A model generated the notes under the pieces. The model did no database searches and had not been told where the DNA came from. It saw only the letters and a program-made list of their open reading frames with translations. The position numbers and the translations under genes were made by a program. Of a stretch of 64,000 nucleotides of DNA, positions 8,225 to 17,242 are shown one piece after another; the stretch's first letter is position 1, and each line of letters opens with the position of its first letter. The DNA is from Paenibacillus cellulositrophicus (GTDB lineage: Bacteria; Bacillota; Bacilli; Paenibacillales; Paenibacillaceae): NCBI RefSeq assembly GCF_009363095.1, contig NZ_CP045295.1, forward strand, positions 1,054,001 to 1,118,000, in the 5' to 3' direction.

Positions 8225-10099
8225 TCAGACAAACCGGAACTGCGCTTCGATCAGGCCATGGTACGTTCCCTGCTTCTGCATCAGTTCCTGGTGGTTACCT
8301 TCCTCCTTGATCTCGCCGTGATCCAATACGACGATTTTGTCCGCATGGCGGATTGTCGACAACCGGTGCGCGACGATAAAGGAAGTCCGTCCTTTCAGGA
8401 GCACCTTCAGCGCTTCCTGAATTTTCAGCTCGGTCTCCGTATCGATGCTGGCCGTCGCTTCATCAAGAATGAGAATCCGCGGATCGGCCAGAAGCGCCCG
8501 GGCGAAGGACAGCAGCTGCCGCTGCCCCATGGAGAGCATGTTCCCGCGCTCCTCGACCTCCGTATCGTAACCGTTCGGCAGCTTCATAATAAATTCATGG
8601 GCGTCGACGGCCTTGGCTACTTCCTCGATCTCCTCGTCGGTCGCGTCCAGCCGGCCAAAGCGAATGTTATCGCGGATCGTTCCCGAGAAAATGAACGTGT
8701 CCTGAAGCACGATTCCGATTTGGCTGCGGAGCGTATCCAGCTTCACGTCCCGGATGTCCAGATCGTCAATCGTGATTTTGCCCCCTGTTATATCATAGAA
8801 CCGGCTGAGCAAATTAATGATTGTACTTTTTCCTGAACCGGTATGCCCGACAAGGGCGATCGTTTGACCAGCCTTGACGTCGAGGTTGATACCCTTGAGT
8901 GCCGGCCGGCCCTTCTCGTATTCGAACACGACGTTCTCCAGCTTGATGTCGCCGTGAATTTTCGGCATCGGCCGGGCATTCGGCTTGTCGTCGATATGCG
9001 GCTTCTCATCGATAAATTCGAAGATCCGCTCCGAGGAAGCCATCGCCACCAGCAGCTGATTATACATTTGGCCGAGTCGGTTGATCGGCTCCCAGAAGTT
9101 GCCGACATAGCTGGAGAAGGCGACCAGGAGACCAACGGTCAGCTGGCCCTCCTGTATCAGATAAGCCCCGAACCAGAACAGGATCAAGGTGCCGATGCCC
9201 CCTGTGATTTCGATCAGCGGGCCGAACCCTTGGTTCAGCGTGGACGCGCGGTCCCACGACTTTTTGCTGTCCATGTTCATTTTGTCAAAAAACTTGATGT
9301 TCTCCTGCTCCTGCGTGTAAGCCTGCGTAACACGGATCCCCTGGATCGATTCGTTCAAATGCGAGTTGATCCGGGAGTTCTTCATGCGCACTTCCTGCCA
9401 GGCGCGGCGGATCTTGACCCGCAGCTTCGTGGATATGAAAAACATGATCGGGACGGTCAGAACAACCGCAAGCCCGAGCTTCCAGTTGATCAGCATCAAA
9501 ATGACCACAATCCCGACCAGCTGGACACAGTCAATCATCAGGTTGACGACACCGCTCGTGAACAGCTCCTGCAGGGAGTTGACGTCGTTCGTGATACGCA
9601 CAAGCACGGAACCTGCCGGCCGCTTGTCAAAGAAGTTGAAGGACAGCTTCTGGATGTGCTGGAACAAATGCGAACGCAGGTCGTAGATGACGCGCTGTCC
9701 GATAATGTTGGTCAGGCGGATCCGGTACGTACTCGCGATCCACTGAATAATGTAAAGAACAAGTGCCGCCGCCGTAAGTAGGTACAAGAGCGTCAGGCTC
9801 GTATTACCGTCTTTCGGCGCGATCGCCTTGTCGATTGCCTGACTGGTCAGGAACGGAACGGTCAGTTTCGTGATCGTCCCGAGGACCATCATCAGCAGGA
9901 CGAGCGGCAGCATTTGCTTGGCATAAGGCTTCATATAAGCGAACAGCCGGGTCAGCTGGGACCAGTTAAACGGCTTTTCGATGACTTCGTCATCCTGATA
10001 CACAAAGCGTTCGCCGGTTACACCTGGCGTCTTCCCCTTCGGGTTGTTCTTATTTGCGGCTCCCGGCCGCTGTTTATTCGTTTCCGCTGCGGGATTCAT
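8225..10099 (-). CDS. ABC exporter half-transporter, consensus-site subunit of a heterodimer
   Basis: Fused ABC transmembrane and ATPase half-transporter, 624 residues, likely exporting drugs or lipids. About 70 polar N-terminal residues precede six membrane helices (about 75-350), then the ATPase domain: Walker A GHTGSGKST, Q-loop VLQDTF, signature LSMGQRQ, Walker B ILILDEATA with the catalytic Glu, H-loop IVAHRLS. The signature Gly is replaced by Met (LSMGQ for LSGGQ). Its start overlaps the stop of the upstream partner (ATGA). The partner has Asp for the catalytic Glu, so together they make one normal and one degenerate ATP site, as in BmrCD and TM287/288. Resembles YfiC/YheH; substrate not predictable. 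Confidence 0.92.
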   Translation of the reverse strand: MNPAAETNKQRPGAANKNNPKGKTPGVTGERFVYQDDEVIEKPFNWSQLTRLFAYMKPYAKQMLPLVLLMMVLGTITKLTVPFLTSQAIDKAIAPKDGNTSLTLLYLLTAAALVLYIIQWIASTYRIRLTNIIGQRVIYDLRSHLFQHIQKLSFNFFDKRPAGSVLVRITNDVNSLQELFTSGVVNLMIDCVQLVGIVVILMLINWKLGLAVVLTVPIMFFISTKLRVKIRRAWQEVRMKNSRINSHLNESIQGIRVTQAYTQEQENIKFFDKMNMDSKKSWDRASTLNQGFGPLIEITGGIGTLILFWFGAYLIQEGQLTVGLLVAFSSYVGNFWEPINRLGQMYNQLLVAMASSERIFEFIDEKPHIDDKPNARPMPKIHGDIKLENVVFEYEKGRPALKGINLDVKAGQTIALVGHTGSGKSTIINLLSRFYDITGGKITIDDLDIRDVKLDTLRSQIGIVLQDTFIFSGTIRDNIRFGRLDATDEEIEEVAKAVDAHEFIMKLPNGYDTEVEERGNMLSMGQRQLLSFARALLADPRILILDEATASIDTETELKIQEALKVLLKGRTSFIVAHRLSTIRHADKIVVLDHGEIKEEGNHQELMQKQGTYHGLIEAQFRFV

Positions 10100-11868
10100 G
10101 AGCTCACCTGCTCTCCTGCATTCCCATTCATCCGGGCAATGTGGTCTGCATATTGAATATGGTATACATCCTGGTAAGGGCCAGGCACCGTGATTAAATC
10201 TTCATGCTTGCCGCGCTGCACGATTTTGCCCTCGTTCAGTACGAGAATCTCGTCGGCATGCCGCAGGGAAGAGATCCGGTGGGCGATGATGAACGTCGTC
10301 CGTCCCTTCATCACTTCCTGGAAGCCCGACTGGATTTCGTGCTCGGTTTCCATGTCGACAGCGCTCGTCGCGTCATCGAGGATGAGGATCTTCGGATTCT
10401 TCAGCAGCGCGCGCGCAATCGCGATCCGCTGCTTCTGCCCTCCGGAGAGGCCCATGCCCCGTTCGCCGACCACCGTATCGTAACCGTCCGGCATTTCCAT
10501 AATGAAATCGTGGGCTTTGGCCAGCTTGGCGGCCCGGATGATCTCGTCCATCGTTACGTCCTTCAGGCCGTAGGCGATGTTATTACGGATGCTGGACGAG
10601 AATAGGAACGTCTCCTGGAACACCGACGCGATTTGGCTGCGCAGGCTCCGGACTTGAATGTCATTGATGTTCTTGCCGTCCAGTTTGATGCTGCCGCTGT
10701 TGACGTTATACGCATGCATCAGCAGCTGGATGATCGTCGATTTCCCTGAGCCGGTTCCTCCGAGCAGGCCGATGACCGATCCTGGAGGCGCATCCAAATT
10801 AATGTCCTGGATAGCGGCCAGCTTATTGCCATAAGCAAAGGTAACATGTTCAAAAGTGACATGCCCTTTCACTTCGTCGGAAGACAGAGCGACGGCATTG
10901 TCTTTATCCTTGACGTCAATCGGCTGGTTCAGGAGCTCGAGCACCCGCTCTCCCGAAGCTTCCGACTGCGTGTAGTTGTTGATGAGATAACCGATATTCC
11001 ACATCGGTCCGATAATGTACCAGATCAAGCTGAAGAAGGCAACAAGCTCGCCCAGCGACAGCGATTGGTGAATGACCAGCGTGCCTCCGACACCGAGGAG
11101 CAGCACGACGCAGATGGACGCGAGAAGCTCCATGACCGGAAAGTAGCGGCTCCACAAACCCGAAGCGAAGATCTGGTTGTTTTTGTAGCGTTCGTTACGC
11201 ACGGAAAACTTGTCGACTTCGTGAGGCTCACGCGCAAATGATTTGACCGTACGAACACCTGTAATGTTCTCTTGTACCGAAGTCGTCAGCGCACTCAGCG
11301 CCAGGCGCATTTCCTGGAACGCCGGGTGGATCTTGCCTTCGAACTTCAGGGCGACAAACACCAGGAACGGGATGCTGATCATGGTAGCGAGCGTCAGCTG
11401 CCAGCTGATCGACAGCATCATGACCGCCCCGAACACAACCATCAGGATCGTGTTCAAAATTTGCGGGATGCCGAAGGCGATAAATTGCCGGATCGCTTCG
11501 AGATCCCCGGTCAGACGGGACATCAGGTCGCCGGTTCTGGCCGTGTCGTAATAGCGGAAAGACAAAACTTGCAGCTTCTCATAGCAGCCGTTACGCAAAC
11601 GGTATGCCAGATAGTTCCCTAGTCTTCCGCCGAGCATGCCGCTTAAAAACTGCATTACGGCTTTGAGGGTGACGACACCGATGACGGTGAGCGCCAGAGC
11701 GGGAACGAGCTCAAAATGCTGCGGAACGATCGCTTCGTCGATCAGCTTCCGGAGCAAATTCGGGGTAACAAGCCCCAGCGCAGTAGCTATGGCGAGGCAG
11801 AGTATAGATAAATAAAGAAAACTGCGCTTCGCCCAAAAAAAGCCCTGCATTTGCCTGAGAACATTCAT
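10096..11868 (-). CDS. ABC exporter half-transporter, degenerate-site subunit of a heterodimer
   Basis: Six-helix membrane domain plus ATPase, 590 residues. Walker A GLLGGTGSGKST, Q-loop VFQETF, signature LSGGQKQR, Walker B ILILDDATS in which Asp replaces the catalytic Glu, H-loop IIAHRIS. The start at 11868 (MNVLRQMQ) has AAGGAGGAG a few bases upstream; the longer frame would place this site inside the gene. Overlaps the second subunit at its 3' end. The family resemblance is to YfiB/YheI (BmrC). With its partner it should form an asymmetric drug-type exporter. Confidence 0.92.
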   Translation of the reverse strand: MNVLRQMQGFFWAKRSFLYLSILCLAIATALGLVTPNLLRKLIDEAIVPQHFELVPALALTVIGVVTLKAVMQFLSGMLGGRLGNYLAYRLRNGCYEKLQVLSFRYYDTARTGDLMSRLTGDLEAIRQFIAFGIPQILNTILMVVFGAVMMLSISWQLTLATMISIPFLVFVALKFEGKIHPAFQEMRLALSALTTSVQENITGVRTVKSFAREPHEVDKFSVRNERYKNNQIFASGLWSRYFPVMELLASICVVLLLGVGGTLVIHQSLSLGELVAFFSLIWYIIGPMWNIGYLINNYTQSEASGERVLELLNQPIDVKDKDNAVALSSDEVKGHVTFEHVTFAYGNKLAAIQDINLDAPPGSVIGLLGGTGSGKSTIIQLLMHAYNVNSGSIKLDGKNINDIQVRSLRSQIASVFQETFLFSSSIRNNIAYGLKDVTMDEIIRAAKLAKAHDFIMEMPDGYDTVVGERGMGLSGGQKQRIAIARALLKNPKILILDDATSAVDMETEHEIQSGFQEVMKGRTTFIIAHRISSLRHADEILVLNEGKIVQRGKHEDLITVPGPYQDVYHIQYADHIARMNGNAGEQVSS

Positions 11869-11967
11869 GGTTCTCCTCCTTCGAGTCATGTGAATGCTTG
11901 AAAATCATTCGCGTAAGTTGTGAACATTTATGAAGTTTAACACCGTCTCTCAGAGGCGGCAAAGAGG

Positions 11968-11998
11968 ATAACAGCGCATATTTTCGCCGCTTTGTCAA
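11968..11998 (-). promoter_or_regulatory. Possible promoter of the ABC exporter operon
   Basis: Minus strand: perfect -35 TTGACA (11993-11998), then a 19-base spacer and TGTTAT (11968-11973). The spacer is longer than ideal. About 100 bases upstream of the start at 11868. The rest of the gap 11869-12209 shows nothing else that I can interpret. Confidence 0.35.
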
Positions 11999-12209
11999 TG
12001 GTTCGGCATTAACTGGATATAATCCGGGTTTACTTATCAAATCATGCCAAATCCTCTCAATCTCTGCGCTTCCCGATAAAAAGCCGGGTGGTGCTGTAAA
12101 AGCGCTTCCTGACTTGGGGGAAAGCTTCCATTTTTCGGTGTCCGAAACGGTCTTCGTGAGGTTAGCGTTAGAGTCAGTACCTAGACTTGCCACCCCTACA
12201 TATTGTAAA

Positions 12210-12233
12210 TAAAAAAGCCCCTGAAACAGGGGC
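12210..12233 (-). terminator. Terminator after dynA
   Basis: Stem GCCCCTG (12217-12223), loop AAA, CAGGGGC (12227-12233), followed by a T-run on the minus strand. Confidence 0.8.
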
Positions 12234-12313
12234 CTCGGCATTGAAATTACCGGCTTAGCCGGTGATGGAGTATTTACACGAATCGGTGTCTCGCTCCGTG
12301 AGCGTGCGTTTTC

Positions 12314-15300
12314 CTAAGATGTCATTCGCTGTTCAATATGAAGCAGTTCCGCTGCGAGGGTATCCCACGTCTCCGGCCGTTCGCCCTGTTCCAGCGAGGC
12401 GGTCAGCGCATCGACCGTTTCCTTCAGCTGCTCCTGCAGGGCGCCGGCCTGCCTATGCTGGGCATCCCCCATCCGCTGCGCGTAAAAATCAGTCAGCAGC
12501 CCTTCCTGAGCGGATACTTCGCGGCTCAGCGCTTCCTTGATCTGTTCTTCTACAGCCGCACGCATTTTTTCACGTCCCCCGCCTTCAAAGAAAGCCTTCG
12601 GCGATTTAAAATAACCCCAGGCCGCGTTCCAGTCGACGATGCCTTCCAGCTGAACTTCCTTAAGCACCGGCGTTTCCCACTCCTTTTCCTCCGGCGGATT
12701 CAGAACCAAACCGGCATCCAGTGCGGATATATCCTCTGTCGTCTGTACGGCGGCCGCATGCACGATTTGTTTGCCTTTGTTCTCCAATCGAAGCGTCGTG
12801 GCCAGCAGCTCCTGTTCCAGCTCACGGACGAGCGTCCGTTCCAGCTCGCGTCCGCACCCGGCAAACACCCGCTTCAGCTGACCCGCATCCTCACGCAGAA
12901 CGGAAGGATGAAACGTTTCGTTAAAAAAGTCTCCCATTCCGAAACCGATCCGCTGTCTGACGTGGAACAAGAGCTCTTTCGTTTCCTGTGCAATCAGGTT
13001 CCCCTGCTGCATTGAGGCAAACTGCCCGACAAGCCCCTTAGCCTGCTCGGCTGTCCGGACCAGCTCCTGCTTGCGCCGCTGCCTGCTGCCTGCATCCTGC
13101 CGGGACAGACGCGCCCATTCCTCCGCCCTTTTCCGTGCAGCCGACACGTCGGATGCGGCGGCTTGGAGGGACAGCTTGGGCAGCTCTTCCCCGGCGAAGA
13201 CTCCGAGCGCATCCTCAAATGCGCCGAGTCCCGATTGCGCCAGCATGGCTTCATCTCCGCCCAGCTTCGCCTCGAGCGCAGTCATGCTGGAGAGGGCGTA
13301 AATATGCGGCAGCCGGATGCCCCGGGCTTTCAGGTTGCCGTCCACATGCTTGACGACCTGCTCCAGCTCTTCCTGGGAAGCAGCCAGATCGGCCGCGTTG
13401 ACGATGAAAAACATTTTATCGAGGGCAAAGCTGTCCTTCACCCGGCCGAGCTGGGTCAGGAACTGCCTGTCACCCTTGGAAAACGCGTGATTATAATACG
13501 TTACAAAAACGATGGCGTCCGCCTGCTTCATATATTGGAACGTCACGCCGGTATGACGGGCGTGCAGTGAGTCAGCCCCCGGCGTATCCACGAGGACGAT
13601 TCCCTGCTCCGTAAGCGGAGAGCTGTAATACAGATCAATCCAGTCGACAAAGCAAGATTTGGTCTCATCGGCTACAAAAGAGCGGTACTCCGTCATATCA
13701 ACGGTCTGAACGCTGCCCAGCAGCGGTTTCGCCAGTTCCCAGCCCGCGGCGGCCGCCTTGAGAAATCCGTAATGTGGCAGGCCGGCCGGATGAACACCTT
13801 CCGGCTTCATGGAGCGTACCGCCTCAAGCCAGCCGTCGCCTTCCGGCTTGCTGAGCTGGAGGATCGAGAAGGAATAAATCAAATCGTCCTGGAAGGCCTC
13901 GGCCGACTTCATTTGCACCCTGGCCGTCCCGTGCGCATACTCGCCTTCAGGCGCCAGGATGCGGTTGATCGCCGCTGTCGTCGGATGCGGCGAGACGGGC
14001 AGCACGCTGTCGCCGAGCAGAGCGTTGGCGAACGAAGACTTGCCGGCACTGAACGCGCCGAACAGTGCCATCGTGAACGAGCCGCCGGCCAGCGCCTCGG
14101 CTCGGCCCTCCAGCCCCCGCGCGGCGGAAGCCAGCGCGGGATGGCGCCCCAGCAGCGCAGCCGCTTCGCGCAGCTGCGCCGCTGCCGCGTCAAGCCGCTG
14201 GCGGCGGCCCTTGGCCGCGCCGCCCTGCGGCCCCGCCCCGCCATGCGGGGCGGGCTTCACAGCGGGCGCCGCCACAGGCGCGCCCGCGTCTTCCCCAGCC
14301 GGCTGCGCAGCCGGCCGGGTTGGGGCGCTCACCCGCGGCAGAGTGCCGGGGGTGAGCGCCTGCTGCGGCGGCAGCAGGCGCTCCGCCGCTTCCGTGCGAG
14401 CCGCGATGGACGCTGCCAGCTCCGTGTAGCGGGCCATCGCGGCGGACTGCTCCTGCAGCGCGGCCAGCTCCTGCTGTGCGCGCTGCTTGGCGGGCGCGGC
14501 GGATGCCTCGACATCCGCCAGCATCTCTTCCGCCGCGTCCAGCACAGCGCGGCGGTACAGCGCCTTGATTTCTGCCGACAGCTTGCGGCAGTAATTCAGC
14601 AGGTATTCGCCGGACAGCACTGCTCCCGGCTCCACCGTGCCCTCCAGCAGTTCAGGCCCGATGACCGGCATCCGATCAGCAAGCTGCTTATCGCGTTCCT
14701 CGTTCCAAATCCGGTGGGACTGTCCCCAGCGGCGCAGCAGCTCCTGAAGATGCCACCCGATCTGGGAGGCGCACTGCTCCCGCAGCGATGACAGAAAGCC
14801 TTCCAAGCGCTCCTGCTTCTCCTGCTCCGTCTTCGCCCCGGAGAACAAAAAGCCCTTCTTGAAGCCCGGCTTGCGGCTTTCGAGAAACAGCTGCGCCCGA
14901 TCCCGAAGATCGGCCGGTGTCAGGTTGGCATTCTCGAGCAGTCCTTCCGCCTCACGGCGGACCGCTTCCCGCTCCAGCTGCCGGATATTCGCAAACCGTT
15001 CGATCTCCTCCCTGAGGGCGCCCATCTCCCGTTCCAGCTCCGCCGCCTTCTCGGCGCCTCCCATCTCCTGCAGCAGCTGCTCCATGTCCTCCTGCAGCGA
15101 ATCGGCGAACTGCGCCGTATGCTGCTCGGCGATATGACGCGCGGAACAGTCGATGCTGTAAGACAATAGCGGTCCCCGCTGGGCGATCAACTCCTGCACC
15201 AGTCCATCCAGCTGAGCCCGCTGGTTATACGGATGCTCCGGATTCTTCAGCGAGATAAACAGCAAATTCTCGTAATGCACCTGCCACCGCTTGAAAGCCG

Positions 15301-15985
15301 CCTCCACTTCCTGGCGGTAGGTATCAAAGGACAGCTCCCGCTCCCGGTGCTTATCGATTTGGTTGACGATCAGGTACAGCGGTTTGCCCCAATCCGACAG
15401 GCTCTTGGCAAACACCAAATTGTTTTCGGACTGGACATGGTTATAGTCCATCACATATAGAACGACATCCGCCAAATGAAGCGCGGAGTGGGTCGCTTTT
15501 TGATGGCCGTCGTCCGTCGAATCCACCCCGGGTGTATCCATGATTACGCCGTGCTTCCCAAGCAGGGGAACATCATCCCACACTTCCACCGATGAATAGT
15601 CACCACCGTTGGTGCAGTACTCGTATAGTTCCTTTAGCGAGACTTGAAGCGGGTCCGCGGTCTCTCTCGGGGCTTCATCCCCTGCGCCTGCGGCCGGATA
15701 GATCAGGGCGCGCGGCTCGCCATTGCGGATGGAGACGACGTTGGCGCTGGTCGGCACCGGACCGGATGGAAGCACCTTTCGTCCGCATAAGGAATTGATC
15801 AGGCTGGATTTTCCCGCCGAGAAATGGCCGCAAAAGGCGATGGTCATTTCCCCGGCGTCTGCTTTATGTATTAAATCGTCGATGAGACTCGCCGATCTCG
15901 CATCGCCCCAAGCGGCAAGCTGCTTTTTCAGAGGCTGCAGCGCAATAGATCCTTGACTAGCTGTAGTTTGAACAGTGAACGACAT
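12314..15985 (-). CDS. dynA: Tandem dynamin-like GTPase, DynA type
   Basis: Membrane-remodelling GTPase made of two dynamin units in one chain, 1223 residues (B. subtilis DynA/YpbR about 1190). Unit 1: G1 GHFSAGKSSL (about 53-61), G3 DTPGVD, G4 NQID, then a long helical stalk. Unit 2: G1 GAFSAGKSSF (about 640), G3 DTPGAD, G4-like NAAD, then helices. An Ala/Pro/Gly-rich linker (about 545-615) joins them and makes 14,100-14,500 far richer in GC than its surroundings. In B. subtilis this protein fuses membranes and helps to withstand phage and membrane stress. Start 15985 (MSFTVQ) has GGGAGAG upstream; an in-frame TTG further up lacks one. Confidence 0.92.
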   Translation of the reverse strand: MSFTVQTTASQGSIALQPLKKQLAAWGDARSASLIDDLIHKADAGEMTIAFCGHFSAGKSSLINSLCGRKVLPSGPVPTSANVVSIRNGEPRALIYPAAGAGDEAPRETADPLQVSLKELYEYCTNGGDYSSVEVWDDVPLLGKHGVIMDTPGVDSTDDGHQKATHSALHLADVVLYVMDYNHVQSENNLVFAKSLSDWGKPLYLIVNQIDKHRERELSFDTYRQEVEAAFKRWQVHYENLLFISLKNPEHPYNQRAQLDGLVQELIAQRGPLLSYSIDCSARHIAEQHTAQFADSLQEDMEQLLQEMGGAEKAAELEREMGALREEIERFANIRQLEREAVRREAEGLLENANLTPADLRDRAQLFLESRKPGFKKGFLFSGAKTEQEKQERLEGFLSSLREQCASQIGWHLQELLRRWGQSHRIWNEERDKQLADRMPVIGPELLEGTVEPGAVLSGEYLLNYCRKLSAEIKALYRRAVLDAAEEMLADVEASAAPAKQRAQQELAALQEQSAAMARYTELAASIAARTEAAERLLPPQQALTPGTLPRVSAPTRPAAQPAGEDAGAPVAAPAVKPAPHGGAGPQGGAAKGRRQRLDAAAAQLREAAALLGRHPALASAARGLEGRAEALAGGSFTMALFGAFSAGKSSFANALLGDSVLPVSPHPTTAAINRILAPEGEYAHGTARVQMKSAEAFQDDLIYSFSILQLSKPEGDGWLEAVRSMKPEGVHPAGLPHYGFLKAAAAGWELAKPLLGSVQTVDMTEYRSFVADETKSCFVDWIDLYYSSPLTEQGIVLVDTPGADSLHARHTGVTFQYMKQADAIVFVTYYNHAFSKGDRQFLTQLGRVKDSFALDKMFFIVNAADLAASQEELEQVVKHVDGNLKARGIRLPHIYALSSMTALEAKLGGDEAMLAQSGLGAFEDALGVFAGEELPKLSLQAAASDVSAARKRAEEWARLSRQDAGSRQRRKQELVRTAEQAKGLVGQFASMQQGNLIAQETKELLFHVRQRIGFGMGDFFNETFHPSVLREDAGQLKRVFAGCGRELERTLVRELEQELLATTLRLENKGKQIVHAAAVQTTEDISALDAGLVLNPPEEKEWETPVLKEVQLEGIVDWNAAWGYFKSPKAFFEGGGREKMRAAVEEQIKEALSREVSAQEGLLTDFYAQRMGDAQHRQAGALQEQLKETVDALTASLEQGERPETWDTLAAELLHIEQRMTS

Positions 15986-16110
15986 GCTGACTACTCTCCC
16001 TTGTGTCAATTGACCGAATGAGGCGGCTCATGACGCTTTTTGCCGGAAAACCCATTCAAATAGTTTTATTTTAACATTCCACCGATGGGTTGGAAATCAT
16101 TTTGCCGGAC

Positions 16111-16144
16111 AAAAAAAATAAAACCGAATACCATTCGGTTTTAT
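16111..16144 (-). terminator. Strong terminator after the 90-residue gene
   Basis: Twelve-pair stem ATAAAACCGAAT (16118-16129) / ATTCGGTTTTAT (16133-16144), loop ACC; long T-run on the minus strand. Confidence 0.88.
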
Positions 16145-16173
16145 CCTGGGCCTTACGCTGCATATACAGGCCG

Positions 16174-16446
16174 TTAAATCGACGCGCTTTCCAGTTCCGG
16201 AATCAAAATTTCAAAGACTTTGCCGTGCTGCAAAATTGTCAAGCCACGGGACTTGTCCTTCATGACAACGACTTCAGGCTTAACGGACATCCGGTCCAGG
16301 TAATGCTCAGGCACGTCGCCCGAATGGCTCACCGTGATTCCTTCGACTTCCTTCTCTTCGTTTTCACTCAGTTTGCTTTCCACAACCGCGTCAAAAATAT
16401 CGGAAAACATTTCAAAATTGTCTGTGTACACCGAAATGCATTTCAT
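16174..16446 (-). CDS. Conserved small protein of unknown function
   Basis: A 90-residue acidic soluble protein beginning MKCISVYTDNFEMFSDIF, with no signal peptide or membrane helix. No domain recognised. Features that look real are a good coding pattern, a start followed by a balanced N-terminus, a following strong terminator and close position (32 bases) behind nth on the same strand, so it is probably co-transcribed with nth. The sequence YLDRMSVKPEVVVMKDKSRG suggests a small alpha/beta fold. Function not assignable. Confidence 0.7.
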   Translation of the reverse strand: MKCISVYTDNFEMFSDIFDAVVESKLSENEEKEVEGITVSHSGDVPEHYLDRMSVKPEVVVMKDKSRGLTILQHGKVFEILIPELESASI

Positions 16447-16478
16447 CTAAATCCCATCCTTCTCCATCTTTGTTCTTC

Positions 16479-17153
16479 CTATCCTGTATGTTCCTTATCT
16501 TTTCTGATTTGGGACGTCTTCATACGTTTTTTTCCTTCACGGCACACATCGAGCAGCGGACATACCTGACATTTCGGATTCTGTGCCTTGCAGTGATACC
16601 GGCCGAAGAAGATGAGCCTGTGGTGCGTGATCGTCCACTCATCCTTGGGCACCCGCTTCATCAGCTTTTTCTCCACTTCGAGCACCGAGTCCTTCCAGCC
16701 CGCCAGAGCAAGCCGCTTGGATACCCGCTCGACGTGCGTATCCACCGCAATCGCCGGAACGTCAAATGCATTCGACACCACCACATTGGCCGTCTTGCGT
16801 CCTACGCCGGGAAGCTGTACCAGCTTGTCATGCTCTCGTGGAACCTCTCCGCCGTACTGTTCGATCAGAATGCGGCACAAGTTGTGGATGTGCTTTGCTT
16901 TGTTCCGGTACAGGCCGATCCGGCGGATATCCTGTTCGAGCTCCTCCAAGGGAACCGAAACATAATCCTCAGGCGTTTTATACTTTTGAAAAAGATCCTT
17001 GGTTACCTTGTTTACCGTTTCGTCCGTACACTGGGCGGACAACAGAACCGCGATCGTCAGCTCGAACGCATTGCTGTGGTTTAATTCACAATGCGCGTCA
17101 GGGAACATCGCTCCGATCGTGTCCAAAATATAGCGAACGGTTTCAGCCTTCAT
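16479..17153 (-). CDS. nth: Endonuclease III, DNA glycosylase/AP lyase
   Basis: Removes oxidised pyrimidines and cleaves AP sites in base excision repair; 224 residues, normal length. Helix-hairpin-helix LPGVGRKTANVV with the catalytic Lys, catalytic Asp in VDTHVERV, and the [4Fe-4S] ligands C-x6-C-x2-C-x5-C in CKAQNPKCQVCPLLDVC. Start at 17153 has AGGAGGT upstream; the longer frame contains this site. In B. subtilis nth follows dnaD, but here dnaD is about 26 kb away, so the block has been rearranged. Confidence 0.96.
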   Translation of the reverse strand: MKAETVRYILDTIGAMFPDAHCELNHSNAFELTIAVLLSAQCTDETVNKVTKDLFQKYKTPEDYVSVPLEELEQDIRRIGLYRNKAKHIHNLCRILIEQYGGEVPREHDKLVQLPGVGRKTANVVVSNAFDVPAIAVDTHVERVSKRLALAGWKDSVLEVEKKLMKRVPKDEWTITHHRLIFFGRYHCKAQNPKCQVCPLLDVCREGKKRMKTSQIRKDKEHTG

Positions 17154-17169
17154 GCGAAGTACCTCCTGC

Positions 17170-17213
17170 AAAAAAAAACGTCTTGACGCGGGTAAGAACC
17201 CCGCATCAAGACG
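17170..17213 (-). terminator. Terminator after the SLH protein gene
   Basis: Long stem CGTCTTGA-GCGGG / CCCGC-TCAAGACG with one mismatch (17179-17213) and nine T on the minus strand. Confidence 0.88.
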
Positions 17214-17242
17214 GTGTATCTTATGACCATTCCCAAAGCATA

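Noticed and set aside
11711..12241. 176-codon minus-strand frame upstream of the ABC exporter
   Set aside because: Composition is not protein-like, it overlaps the exporter start and it begins in the dynA terminator.
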